From the NCBI GenBank assembly GCA_965116235.1, contig OZ220496.1, positions 2,604,001-2,668,000 on the forward strand: a stretch of DNA of 64,000 nucleotides, written 5' to 3'. Both the position numbers and the translations under genes were made by a program. The notes under the pieces were generated by a model. The model worked only from the letters and a program-made list of their open reading frames with translations. It did no database searches and had not been told where the DNA came from. The stretch is from MPNP01 sp965116235 (GTDB lineage: Bacteria; Pseudomonadota; Alphaproteobacteria; Rhodobacterales; Rhodobacteraceae). Positions 8,572 to 17,550 of this stretch are shown piece by piece (the first letter of the stretch is position 1; every line of letters begins with the position of its first letter).

Positions 8572-9453
8572 ATGAAGATTTTTGCCCATCGCGGAGCACC
8601 CTGCCACCTGCCTGAAAACACGATTGAGGGATTTTTGCATGCTCTTGGTCTCGGTGTTGACGGATTGGAGCTGGATGTTCTGTTTACATGTGATGGCATC
8701 CCGGTCATTACCCATAACCCATGCTTGATGGCGGCAACCAGTCGGAACGCCCAGGGCGAGTGGTTGACAGAAGAAGGGCCCGCCATCGCGCAACTGACCT
8801 ATGACGAACTCAGCTCGTTTGACATCGGTTCCATCAAGCCCGGTAGCGACTATCGGGCGCAATTTCCACGTCAGGAGATGCTAAATAACATCCGCATACC
8901 GCGGCTGTCCGAACTCCTTCAACTCATGCGCCACCGGCAAAGTTCAGTTGAACTGCTGATTGAAATCAAGCAACCTCCCAACACCGAGTGCCGGTTTGAC
9001 GACCGGAACGCGACCCGCATCGTGATTGACGAAATCAGCAAAAACGGTCTCGTTGAGCAAAGTTATCTTCATAGTTTCAACTGGCATATCTTGACCCAAG
9101 GAGCTACGCTTTTGCCGGAACTGAAAAGATCGTATCTGAGCTGTCGGCCTCAAGCTGGTCAGCCGGGAACGCTGTATGAAGGCTCGCCTTGGCTGGAATC
9201 GGTTGACATCACAAATATTGACAATGTCCCACGGGCTCTCCATGACGCCGGTGCAAGCGCCTGGAGCCCGTTTTATCAGGATTTGACAGGCGCTCAGCAC
9301 ACGGCGGCCAAAAGGCTAGGTCTTGAGATTATTCTCTGGACCGTATCCAGTACGGAAACAATCACGCAAACTCTTGAACGCAACGTTGATGGGCTAGTAT
9401 CCGACGACCCCGAACTGTCTATCGCGCTCAGAAAAAAATGTCGCCAGACATGA
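8572..9453 (+). CDS. ugpQ: Glycerophosphodiester phosphodiesterase UgpQ
   Basis: 293 residues with a GDPD TIM-barrel. The N-terminal HRGAPCHLPENTIEGF holds the catalytic His-Arg and Glu, GLELDV holds the metal-binding Glu and Asp, and a second His lies in VITHNP. The length is somewhat over the bacterial UgpQ norm, due to an insertion around residues 60-110. No signal peptide is visible, so it is cytoplasmic. It hydrolyses imported glycerophosphodiesters (such as glycerophosphocholine) to glycerol-3-phosphate and an alcohol. It starts 18 nt after ugpC and is the last gene of the operon. No clear terminator was found in the 134 bases before the convergent queA. Confidence 0.93.
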   Translation: MKIFAHRGAPCHLPENTIEGFLHALGLGVDGLELDVLFTCDGIPVITHNPCLMAATSRNAQGEWLTEEGPAIAQLTYDELSSFDIGSIKPGSDYRAQFPRQEMLNNIRIPRLSELLQLMRHRQSSVELLIEIKQPPNTECRFDDRNATRIVIDEISKNGLVEQSYLHSFNWHILTQGATLLPELKRSYLSCRPQAGQPGTLYEGSPWLESVDITNIDNVPRALHDAGASAWSPFYQDLTGAQHTAAKRLGLEIILWTVSSTETITQTLERNVDGLVSDDPELSIALRKKCRQT

Positions 9454-9587
9454 ACTTGCCTTCAGAATCACGGCCGGGTCATGGTTGCAGTCCTTGCCCA
9501 ATGCAGTACCTGGCAAGAGAAGCGTCGACAATGATTGAGGTCTTCCGGGGTTAAACGGCATGGTCAGTCACGCAACGGGCCGAGGGT

Positions 9588-10664
9588 TCAGCCGCAAACT
9601 TCTTCCGTTGGGTTACGAAACAGCAATGAACTGTCACCGTAGGACAAAAAACGGTAGCCGTGGCTTAATGCATGTTGATAAATCAGGCGCATTGAGTCAT
9701 GCCCGACAAAAGCGGACACCAAGACAAGCAGTGATGATCGGGGCAAATGAAAGTTAGTCATGAGGGCATCCGCCACCCTAAATTTGAACCCCGGCTGGAT
9801 ATACAGGTCCGTCAGGCCCGACCAGGCCTTCAGTTCTCCATTCCGTGCCGCCGTTTCCAAAATTCTTAGTGATGTTGTTCCGACCGGTATGATTCGACCA
9901 TTACGGCTCTGGGTCTCCTTGATTTCGGATACTGTCTGCGCTGACACCTGACCCCACTCACCATGCATCTCATGATTCGTGATATCAGCTTCAGCAATAG
10001 GCAGGAAAGTGCCTGAGCCAACATGCAGGGTTATTGTGGAGATATCTACACCCTTTCGTCTTATTCGCCCCAGCATTCGATCATCAAAATGAAGCGATGC
10101 AGTAGGGGCGGCAACAGCTCCCACCCGTTTGGCAAAGACTGTCTGATAATCGTCCTTGTCACTTTCATCCCCTTTCCGAACCGAAGATATGTATGGGGGA
10201 AGAGGCGTAAATCCGATCAAGTCTAATTCCGATAAAAAGCATGTTCCTTTCAAGTTAAAGGAAACTTCGCAGTATCGCCCACTGATTCGTTCTATGTTGC
10301 AATTCAGGGTCGGCGAAAAGACTATCTGATCCCCTATTTTCAGTCGCCGCATGGGCCGGGCAAGCGCCACCCATTTCTTGTCATTCAATTTCCGGTCAAG
10401 ATTGACCGTAACTTTGACTTGCGGCACCGTGCTCGAAACTGATTGGCCTCGATGGCGAGCACCTTTGAGGCCGGCCGGAATCACTTTTGTGTCATTGACA
10501 ACCAGTCTGTCACACGGTCTCAGGTAATCAAGCAGGTCGGCAACTCTTGAATCAGCAATCATCCGATTTTGATATACCAGCAACCTTGATTGGCTTCGAG
10601 GTCTTGCGGGCCGCAGGGCAATTGATGCGTCCGGGAGAAAGTAATCAAATTCGGTGATGTTCAC
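9588..10664 (-). CDS. queA: S-adenosylmethionine:tRNA ribosyltransferase-isomerase QueA
   Basis: 358 residues. It transfers and isomerises the ribosyl group of S-adenosylmethionine onto preQ1 in tRNA, giving epoxyqueuosine. Typical QueA stretches are present: FDYFLPDASIALRPARPRSQSR at the N-terminus, RLVVNDTKVIPA, the HVGSGTFLP motif with nearby HEMHGEW, and TNFHLPRSSLLVLVSAF. The start is GTG (10664), overlapping the stop of the upstream AsmA-like gene as GTGA, so the two are translationally coupled. The length is slightly above the family average of about 345. No tgt follows in this window. Confidence 0.95.
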   Translation of the reverse strand: MNITEFDYFLPDASIALRPARPRSQSRLLVYQNRMIADSRVADLLDYLRPCDRLVVNDTKVIPAGLKGARHRGQSVSSTVPQVKVTVNLDRKLNDKKWVALARPMRRLKIGDQIVFSPTLNCNIERISGRYCEVSFNLKGTCFLSELDLIGFTPLPPYISSVRKGDESDKDDYQTVFAKRVGAVAAPTASLHFDDRMLGRIRRKGVDISTITLHVGSGTFLPIAEADITNHEMHGEWGQVSAQTVSEIKETQSRNGRIIPVGTTSLRILETAARNGELKAWSGLTDLYIQPGFKFRVADALMTNFHLPRSSLLVLVSAFVGHDSMRLIYQHALSHGYRFLSYGDSSLLFRNPTEEVCG

Positions 10665-13600
10665 AGAACCGGTATCACGCTTGGAAAAAAGAAGGTCCCC
10701 AGCACCGCCGGTGTCAGTTTCGGGAGCGGATTGACACTTACGCGTGGATTGTCGATCACTCCGGACACTTCATACTCCCACGAAAAAACCGTTTTGGCCG
10801 GGCCCGGCAATAACCAGTTGTGAGGAAAAATTATGTTGAAGAAAATGTTGAGTTGTCTCAGCGGTGCCACGGCACCCGATATCGCTATTTCCCTCGAATC
10901 CAGATCATAGTTTCCGGCGGCCGAAATGCCGGTTCCCCTCAATGTTCCGGTAGCTCTCTTTAAGTCGACAGTTCGTCCTTCGACACTGAATTCGGCTCGA
11001 ATCGATTCAAATTCATAAATCCTGCCTTCAAGTGGCTCGCCACCCTGATCTGTTTCGCGTATGGCGCTCTCGATTGTGGACGCCATGGCAATGGCCAAAT
11101 TTTCAACTTCCAGCGTACCTTCAAATCGCCCGGATCCAGCCAATGTTCTGAACTCCAGTTCCATGGAGCCACCCGAAGCTTCAGGAGCCAAGCCAATATC
11201 CTTGATCAGCCGGCCTATATCCCTTGATGTAATCGTTGCCTGCCATCTTTCGTCAATCCTTCGCACGAGGCCGTTAATCTTTGCTCCGCCGTTGACCAAT
11301 GCCGAGAATGAGGCGGAACTCTTGTCTGACGGGTTGAGTTCACCCTCAAAGTCAGTGATGTACAACCCCTCCGTCACCTGAATTTCGTCAATGATCAACA
11401 CGACCCTCGGCTTGGATGCCCCATCATCGGTCAATTGCGAAAAATGCTTCATGTCCAAGCCACTGAGCACACCGCCAAGTTCGACTTGGTATATCCCATC
11501 AGGAAAAATGCTAAAACCAAGCGTTCCGGTGTAGGTATCTTCGATTGCCAAGCTGTCCAAGCTCAGGCTCTTGAGCTGATTGTCATCGCCGAGAGCCGCT
11601 GTACCCGCAAATCTCAATCCCTTTGTAGAATATTCGATATATGGTATTTCGATACCGTCATTCAGTTCAATCTTGAGTTGTAGATTGCCATCTTGGTCGC
11701 TCGGTTTTGACCGGCCGACGAAGGGAATGTCGAGCGCTACCCCCTTCAAGCTTGAAAACAGCTCCAGTTGAGCCGGTTGGACAGAATTCAGCGTGATCCG
11801 GTAGTTTGCCAAACTGGAGCCTGAAACAATATTGGGCAAATAGGGAATGCCCAACTCTCGCAGAACAGAGTCTGAAAGCTGAAACTCCCCTTGGGCCGTT
11901 GAAACATCCTGCCCTTCGGAATCAAACTTCTTCTGCCAATTCATTGAAATGGGCACATCACCAAACGACGCTCCTCCCGAGATCTCAATGCCCTGATCAT
12001 CAACCCTTACGTCAAGTTGCGGCGCTTGCAAATTTCTCTCGAAAGCCACAACCTTTGAAGTCACATCCAGAAAATGACCTCGACCGTTCACAGTGATCAT
12101 GTCGTATGTCACCCGTTTTACAAAAGGCAAGCTGAGGTCTAATTGCCCTTCCACCGTCCCGTCCATGAAGTCGGTCGGAATATTGGCCCGGGCCAGAAAA
12201 TTGAACGGGTCGTGATTAAGTAGCACGAATAGCGGCTGGATGGGGCCGCTAAAATTCAGATGTATGTCTGCCGGGACTCGATTGTCGCTGTTGTCGGGAA
12301 TGAAGAGCCTCGATCCCGCGATATCGAGCACGCCTACGTCTGAGACCGATATTTCTCCATTTTCAAGTGCGATCGACAGATTGCTGTTGGTGATCGTTCC
12401 ATACCCCTCTGCATTCTTGATGTTTGGAAAACCAGAAAGATAGGAAAATTCCAGCTCCGAAAACGTGAACGCCAGGTGCAGCTTCATGCGGGCTTCCCCA
12501 GCCCATACGATTCCGCCATGGGCTTCATTGATATCAACATGATGAGCGTTCGCTTCGAGCCATAGCCGAGGTTTTTCAAACATAGTCCTGGGCCACAGCC
12601 GAAGAAAATATTTGTCGGTCAAGTTTCGTACCGTGTAATCTATGGACCCATGAGGACCGTCATCGGCAAATCGTAAGGTTCCTTTAGCCAAAACCTTGAG
12701 GTTTTCCTTGGCCAAATATACCTGACCGAGGGTGAGTTCGCCCGTTGTGAATCGGTAGCCAAAATCAACGCTCCCCGTAACGTCATCCAGAGGAACCTCA
12801 AGCACTCCCGGAGCACTTGAGTTGAGATCAAGGATGTTCAGGTTGCCGACGACTTCGTTGGCAAAGCCCGTCTCGTCGGTGAACAGTTTCCCTTCTGCTT
12901 TCAGCCCGAGATAGTTTGATTGCAATGCAACGTGTGCCAGATCCAATTCTCCAGACCTGAAATTGTGCATAAATTCAGCCTTGAGGCTACGCATGAACAG
13001 ACCGGACTCAAGACCACGCAAGGGAAGCTGCAACGCCTCCCCTTCAAAATTGCCCCAAACCATCGAGCTGTTGAGATCCATCTTCAGGTGAACCCCCAAA
13101 GTGCCGTTCAGTTGATCCGTTGCCGACGTCATGGGATTCTGGCCCAGATCCAGCTCCATGATTTGCATCAAAAAACCGTTTGAACTTTGAGCATCAAGCG
13201 AAAGTGTGGAATCCGCATAATCGGCATGCAAAACGAAATCGTTTATGCGTGATTGAAGGGACGATCCAAGGGTTGCAGCATGATCAACCGTCTGCAACTG
13301 CAGGGATCCAGCAAAGTCATTGGCCATCAGGCCAGAGTAGTTTGAAAGTGTGCCGCGGGCGTCAAAACTGTACGGGAAGATATCAACTGTGCCCTTCTCA
13401 AGAACCAAATCATTGCCTTCAAATTTACCTTGAACGCTTATGCTCATTGTATCTGAACCAAATGTCTCACCCCCCTTACGTCCTCTAGGATGGGGCAATT
13501 TGACGGTTCCCGTAATTGCCTGGGGAGCAAAATTTTCATTTAGGAGAAGACTAATGTGACCAGAAGAATCAGCAATCGATACCGGCCAATCGGCAAGCCC

Positions 13601-15262
13601 CAATCGCCTAAGGAGCCTTTTTTCTGGACCCAGTTCAAACGAAACAGTAATCGTGCTGGTCGAGTCCAGATCAAGTGTAAAATGGCCTATGCCAGCCTTT
13701 GCCGGACGTACAGCGGATGCATGCCCTTCACTGATCCAAAGGTCGATGTGGGCGGTGAATTGGGGCATGCTGGACAAGACAGATCCTTGTATTTTCATTT
13801 CTGCCAGAATTTGGCTGTGGCCATTCCCGAGCGGATAGATAAAATCCTTTATACCGAGGCTGTTGTCCGCGAAATCGTAACTGAAATCGAAAGTGGTGTT
13901 CGACATGTCCGTCAAACGGCCTCTTCCGGTCTTTGATTCTTCCGAAATGACGATCTGACCTGCCATGGACTCGAGGTTTCCTCCGGGCCCGATCCTTCCT
14001 CCCATATAACCGAAGATGGTATCAAAACGAGGCCGATTTTGATTCGATAGGCGACCGGCGCTGATCACATATTTTGCGTCCGATAAACGGATGTAAGCAC
14101 CGTAGTCCCCCATTTTGCCTTTTCGTGGGAGTGTCACGGTAAAGCCAATATCGGAATCGTCGCCGAATCCCGTGCCCATGCCAGGCTCTTCTTCAAAGGG
14201 GTTCACGAGAACAAAGTTTCCGTCAAGTCGCAGTTGCTTTGTGCGTTCCTCAAATTGAAACTGAATGACACCATTTGACTGCATCTCTACGAGCGGAGTA
14301 TTGACCAGAAGGTTGTCTATCACGAGGTGATTCACGCTGGGGCTGTAGGCAAAATCGAACTGCACTTCATTTGTCTCTGTAATGACTTGCTCCGTGGCTT
14401 GTGCAAACTGATTGCCCAGCATCCGGAGAGTGCCGTCGAAACCATTTGGATAGAGATATGCTGTTGCATCAAAAGCGCCGTTCGCAAGTGAAGCCCAATG
14501 ATTGCCGGTTGAAGTGTTGAGACCGATCAGGCCTAGCAAGTCTTTTGCAGTTCCACTCACGCTGAGCTGTATTTTTTCTTCCTGTTCGTTGAGCATGACG
14601 AGGAATGGGAAAGTTGCCGACTTGGTGGCTCCATTGGACAGGCTCGTCCAGATTCCTTCTATGACGCCGTCTGAGGCGAGAGTCATTGACAGCGAACTGC
14701 TGACGAGTGATGCCACGGGTGTGCTGGATGCAGTTTGCAAGGATACACGATCGAAATGGAGCTCTTTCAATGTCGTGGGCATGCCTAGGGACAATATGTC
14801 GCCAATGACCTCCTCGAACAAATGTTGCGAATTTGAATTTGCCTCTCTTCCATCTTGCTGTTGGACGCTGACATCAACCTCGGCAATTCGAACCGCTTTG
14901 GGGTAAAAGGTCTGATTGAACACTGTGTCCCACGGGATTGAGGCTTCTCCATTTTTTACCTGCAGTTGAATGACGTTATTGCCTGCAATCACGACAGCCT
15001 CATCGACTCCTACCACAAGTTCAAAACTCCTGTGATCAATAGAGGCTGTCAGGCCCGTGATGGAGACACTGTCAATATGGCTTGCGGCTAATAGCCTTTG
15101 GATCAGGTTTCGTTGCATGTTGTCGGGCACAGGGATACTGAAAAGCAACAAGATGATGGTAGGTATCAGGAGCAGAGCAGCCACGGCCACCAGAATCCCC
15201 CCTAGCAGTTTGGTGATACCTTTACGCGTTGGCTTGCGTGTCACAATTCGTCCTAGCTGCAT
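10661..15262 (-). CDS. Large AsmA-like / DUF3971 domain protein
   Basis: About 1,533 residues. A basic N-terminus is followed by one membrane helix (LLGGILVAVAALLLIPTIILLL), then a very long periplasmic region rich in beta-strand repeats with an AsmA-like C-terminal domain (GAVAPLRQLNIFFN, LLPGPAKTVFSWEYEV). It belongs to the alphaproteobacterial DUF3971/AsmA-like family, distant kin of YhdP and TamB. These relatives are thought to bridge inner and outer membranes and help move phospholipid or assemble the envelope, but the role of this branch is not established. The ATG at 15262 is preferred. A TTG at 15277, immediately after the stop of a tiny upstream frame, is possible. Its stop overlaps queA by 4 nt. 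Confidence 0.88.
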   Translation of the reverse strand: MQLGRIVTRKPTRKGITKLLGGILVAVAALLLIPTIILLLFSIPVPDNMQRNLIQRLLAASHIDSVSITGLTASIDHRSFELVVGVDEAVVIAGNNVIQLQVKNGEASIPWDTVFNQTFYPKAVRIAEVDVSVQQQDGREANSNSQHLFEEVIGDILSLGMPTTLKELHFDRVSLQTASSTPVASLVSSSLSMTLASDGVIEGIWTSLSNGATKSATFPFLVMLNEQEEKIQLSVSGTAKDLLGLIGLNTSTGNHWASLANGAFDATAYLYPNGFDGTLRMLGNQFAQATEQVITETNEVQFDFAYSPSVNHLVIDNLLVNTPLVEMQSNGVIQFQFEERTKQLRLDGNFVLVNPFEEEPGMGTGFGDDSDIGFTVTLPRKGKMGDYGAYIRLSDAKYVISAGRLSNQNRPRFDTIFGYMGGRIGPGGNLESMAGQIVISEESKTGRGRLTDMSNTTFDFSYDFADNSLGIKDFIYPLGNGHSQILAEMKIQGSVLSSMPQFTAHIDLWISEGHASAVRPAKAGIGHFTLDLDSTSTITVSFELGPEKRLLRRLGLADWPVSIADSSGHISLLLNENFAPQAITGTVKLPHPRGRKGGETFGSDTMSISVQGKFEGNDLVLEKGTVDIFPYSFDARGTLSNYSGLMANDFAGSLQLQTVDHAATLGSSLQSRINDFVLHADYADSTLSLDAQSSNGFLMQIMELDLGQNPMTSATDQLNGTLGVHLKMDLNSSMVWGNFEGEALQLPLRGLESGLFMRSLKAEFMHNFRSGELDLAHVALQSNYLGLKAEGKLFTDETGFANEVVGNLNILDLNSSAPGVLEVPLDDVTGSVDFGYRFTTGELTLGQVYLAKENLKVLAKGTLRFADDGPHGSIDYTVRNLTDKYFLRLWPRTMFEKPRLWLEANAHHVDINEAHGGIVWAGEARMKLHLAFTFSELEFSYLSGFPNIKNAEGYGTITNSNLSIALENGEISVSDVGVLDIAGSRLFIPDNSDNRVPADIHLNFSGPIQPLFVLLNHDPFNFLARANIPTDFMDGTVEGQLDLSLPFVKRVTYDMITVNGRGHFLDVTSKVVAFERNLQAPQLDVRVDDQGIEISGGASFGDVPISMNWQKKFDSEGQDVSTAQGEFQLSDSVLRELGIPYLPNIVSGSSLANYRITLNSVQPAQLELFSSLKGVALDIPFVGRSKPSDQDGNLQLKIELNDGIEIPYIEYSTKGLRFAGTAALGDDNQLKSLSLDSLAIEDTYTGTLGFSIFPDGIYQVELGGVLSGLDMKHFSQLTDDGASKPRVVLIIDEIQVTEGLYITDFEGELNPSDKSSASFSALVNGGAKINGLVRRIDERWQATITSRDIGRLIKDIGLAPEASGGSMELEFRTLAGSGRFEGTLEVENLAIAMASTIESAIRETDQGGEPLEGRIYEFESIRAEFSVEGRTVDLKRATGTLRGTGISAAGNYDLDSREIAISGAVAPLRQLNIFFNIIFPHNWLLPGPAKTVFSWEYEVSGVIDNPRVSVNPLPKLTPAVLGTFFFPSVIPVL

Positions 15263-15591
15263 AACAGGCTTCGTCAATCAGAATCCACACCCGTAGTCTG
15301 CCTTGCGGAACTCAACGGTTACGCCAAATCGCTCAAAAACGGCGCAGCCGAGCCATGCGTTCAGCATATTCGAACCCGTTGACGTGCTCAAGATGAGATT
15401 CATTATGCAATATCCACTCTGTCAATCCTCTGCCCTCTGCCAAAACTGGACAATCCAAGCTTGATTTTCGAGAAGCCTACAAGCTGACATTTGACAAAGT
15501 CAAAAAATAACTTACCCTGCATGACGTTCACGATAAAAATAAGATGAGTTGAACAGAACAGAAGGTTGAGCAGAGTGATGGCAGGTGAATT
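15263..15591. other. Divergent intergenic region between the AsmA-like gene and the M23 peptidase
   Basis: 329 bases that must carry promoters for both directions. A TTGACA lies at 15491-15496 on the plus strand, but no good -10 follows at 16-18 bp, so I do not call a promoter. Apart from the possible 41-codon frame at its left end, no gene or structured RNA was seen. Confidence 0.5.
15278..15403 (-). CDS. Possible 41-residue small protein
   Basis: An ATG frame of 41 codons ends with TGA at 15278-15280, directly against the TTG that could start the AsmA-like gene. The peptide contains LNAWLGCAVFERFGVTVEFR, faintly like the tail of a retropepsin-type protease, but it is too short to classify. 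No strong ribosome-binding site is visible. It may be a leader peptide, a decayed gene end, or chance. Confidence 0.22.
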   Translation of the reverse strand: MNLILSTSTGSNMLNAWLGCAVFERFGVTVEFRKADYGCGF

Positions 15592-16839
15592 GTGTTCATT
15601 GGCAGAACGAAAGCGAATGCTGGTTTTTCACTTATAGGCGATCTGACAATCGCGTTCAGGTCACGTTGGGGTGAGAGATTCATTTTTCTTGAAAAAAGAT
15701 CTCAGATACAGTTTCTTGCACTGTCGTGCATGCTGGCCGTCTGGATGTGCATTGCTTCAGCAATGACCATAGGCGGGTTACTGATAAACGGTAAATCCGG
15801 AAGCGACAACTTGGTCGCTGACGAATCGGAACTTCATGCACTGATTGAAGAACGAAACATTCTGCGACATGAGAATGAAAACTTGGAAGCACAGCTCAAG
15901 GAAGCTCTCGAACTGATACTTGGCAAGGAACACGAGATTAACCGCCTCCAAAAGACGCTGACCGAAAGCCAGGCGCTATCGTTAGGCAATCAGGTTGTCA
16001 TGTCACCTCACAGGCGGGACATGATTTCTGGGATGCGGCCGACTGGGCACGGTGATGCCACCCTCGCCACCCTGCTTCGAACGCTCCGCCGGAGCAACGA
16101 TAAGGTCAGAGATGTGCGCCATAAAGTATCCGAACTGGAGGCGCAGATGGCCCAAAGCAGGTTTCAGGACTCATTTGAGAATGCTCAAATCAACACGGTC
16201 TTGAGTCGTGTCCATCAGTCGGTTGATATCGCCTCGGAAGGGCTGGAGGGGATTCTTCGAAGCTTGAATATCAACCCTTCCAACTTGAAGAACGAAGTCC
16301 GATCAATCTATCGGGGGACAGGGGCAACAACCCAGATAACCCTGAATCTTGTTCCTGAACTGAAAGACATTTCCGTTTTTGACACAGCCTCTGATCTCGA
16401 ACAATCCCTGGATAAGTTGAACTCTCTGCGATTGGTTTACATGGCTCTTCCCTTCGCCGACCCCTTGAAGGGGTCGTTCACGGTGAGTTCGGGGTATGGC
16501 ATGCGCCGCCATCCGGTCTACCGAGACCGTCGCATGCACAATGGTGTCGACTACACGGCACCAAAGGGAACGCGGGTCCATGCAACGGGTTATGGCAAGG
16601 TTGAATTTGCAGGGACTAAATCGGGATATGGTAAAATTGTGGTAATTAGACATATATCAGGGGTTAGATCGGCGTACGCTCATCTCAGTCGAATTCATGT
16701 AAAGAAGGGGGAAAAGGTTGAAATAAACGATGTAATTGGTGAAGTTGGGAGCACCGGAGTCTCAACCGGAAATCACTTGCACTATGAAATTCGGTACAAC
16801 AGGAAAGCAATCAACCCAATGAAATTTTTGAAAGTGTGA
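15592..16839 (+). CDS. M23 family metallopeptidase with coiled coil (LytM-type endopeptidase)
   Basis: 415 residues. An N-terminal cytoplasmic stretch leads into a membrane helix at about residues 42-65 (FLALSCMLAVWMCIASAMTIGG). A predicted coiled coil follows (residues 75-125, EERNILRHENENLEAQLKEAL), then a linker and a C-terminal LytM domain with the zinc ligands intact: HNGVD, the YAHLS loop and GNHLHYE. It should cleave peptidoglycan cross-bridges in the periplasm. The start is GTG at 15592 with AGGTG 5 nt upstream and an in-frame stop just before it. The bactofilin gene begins 4 nt after its stop. M23-bactofilin operons are a known arrangement in which the bactofilin localises the hydrolase. 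Confidence 0.92.
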   Translation: MFIGRTKANAGFSLIGDLTIAFRSRWGERFIFLEKRSQIQFLALSCMLAVWMCIASAMTIGGLLINGKSGSDNLVADESELHALIEERNILRHENENLEAQLKEALELILGKEHEINRLQKTLTESQALSLGNQVVMSPHRRDMISGMRPTGHGDATLATLLRTLRRSNDKVRDVRHKVSELEAQMAQSRFQDSFENAQINTVLSRVHQSVDIASEGLEGILRSLNINPSNLKNEVRSIYRGTGATTQITLNLVPELKDISVFDTASDLEQSLDKLNSLRLVYMALPFADPLKGSFTVSSGYGMRRHPVYRDRRMHNGVDYTAPKGTRVHATGYGKVEFAGTKSGYGKIVVIRHISGVRSAYAHLSRIHVKKGEKVEINDVIGEVGSTGVSTGNHLHYEIRYNRKAINPMKFLKV

Positions 16840-16843
16840 TAAA

Positions 16844-17383
16844 ATGTTCACGTCAAAGGGAAAAACAACTCAAAGTCAAAAATCGGAGAATGACACAATG
16901 CCCGAAATGAATCCGTTTCCTCGCCCGCAAACCCCTGCACCCGCCCAGACAAGCAGTTCACCGGCATCCAAATCCCAACCCTCCTTCATAGCCAAGGATC
17001 TCAAGATTGTAGGCAACCTGAACACAACGGATAGCATCATCATTGAAGGCAAGGTCGAAGGCGACTTATCCGCTCGCTCCATAGCGCTCAAGGAAACAGC
17101 CGAATTTGAAGGACACATTCGGGTCGAGGAAGCGGTTGTTGACGGAAGCTTGAAAGGCGAGATTCGCGGGAAGAAAATCCGTTTGAACAAAACGGCCAGA
17201 GTCATGGGCGATATAATCCACGGCAACATCGCCATCGAGGCCGGAGCCATTTTTGAAGGTCATGTGAAGCGCACCGAGGACCCCATGGGACTACAATCTC
17301 AAAAGGGAGCCGCGCCGACCAGGCAGCCCCCTCCTCCCTCGAAAGACTTGAGCACACCGGATAAAAGCAAGGGCGCATCATAA
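16844..17383 (+). CDS. Bactofilin family cytoskeletal protein
   Basis: 179 residues. A Pro/Ser/Gln-rich N-terminal tail of about 50 residues precedes the bactofilin (DUF583) beta-helix (residues 50-140), made of repeats such as IIIEGKVEGDLSARSIALKE and EEAVVDGSLKGEIRGKKIRL. A Pro-rich C-terminal tail follows. Bactofilins polymerise without nucleotide and act as scaffolds for cell-wall enzymes. The ATG at 16844 gives the MF-S/T-K beginning usual for the family. An internal ATG at 16898 has a better GGAG upstream and remains an alternative. Being 4 nt behind the M23 gene, it is almost certainly co-translated and is probably that enzyme's spatial scaffold. Confidence 0.93.
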   Translation: MFTSKGKTTQSQKSENDTMPEMNPFPRPQTPAPAQTSSSPASKSQPSFIAKDLKIVGNLNTTDSIIIEGKVEGDLSARSIALKETAEFEGHIRVEEAVVDGSLKGEIRGKKIRLNKTARVMGDIIHGNIAIEAGAIFEGHVKRTEDPMGLQSQKGAAPTRQPPPPSKDLSTPDKSKGAS

Positions 17384-17479
17384 TTCGTGCAACGCTCGAA
17401 CGAGGAAGGCCGGTCCTGATTGCCCGATGGCTTGCCTCCTTCTTGCTGGCTTGATGATCGCTCGGCTTCACTTGCAGAC

Positions 17480-17493
17480 TGACAGGCCTGTCA
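17480..17493. repeat. 14-bp perfect palindrome between bactofilin and prfB
   Basis: TGACAGGCCTGTCA lies in the 167-base convergent gap. It can form a short stem on either transcript, but it lacks a T-run, so it is at best a weak bidirectional 3'-end structure or a protein-binding site. Confidence 0.3.
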
Positions 17494-17550
17494 ATTGTCA
17501 AAAGGGTCGAGTACTACGCGCTGTGTGGGTGAGGCATTGTCTTGAGGCCA

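Noticed and set aside
9494..9525. Inverted repeat CTTGCC / GGCAAG after ugpQ as a terminator
   Set aside because: Only 6 bp with a 13-nt loop and no T-run.
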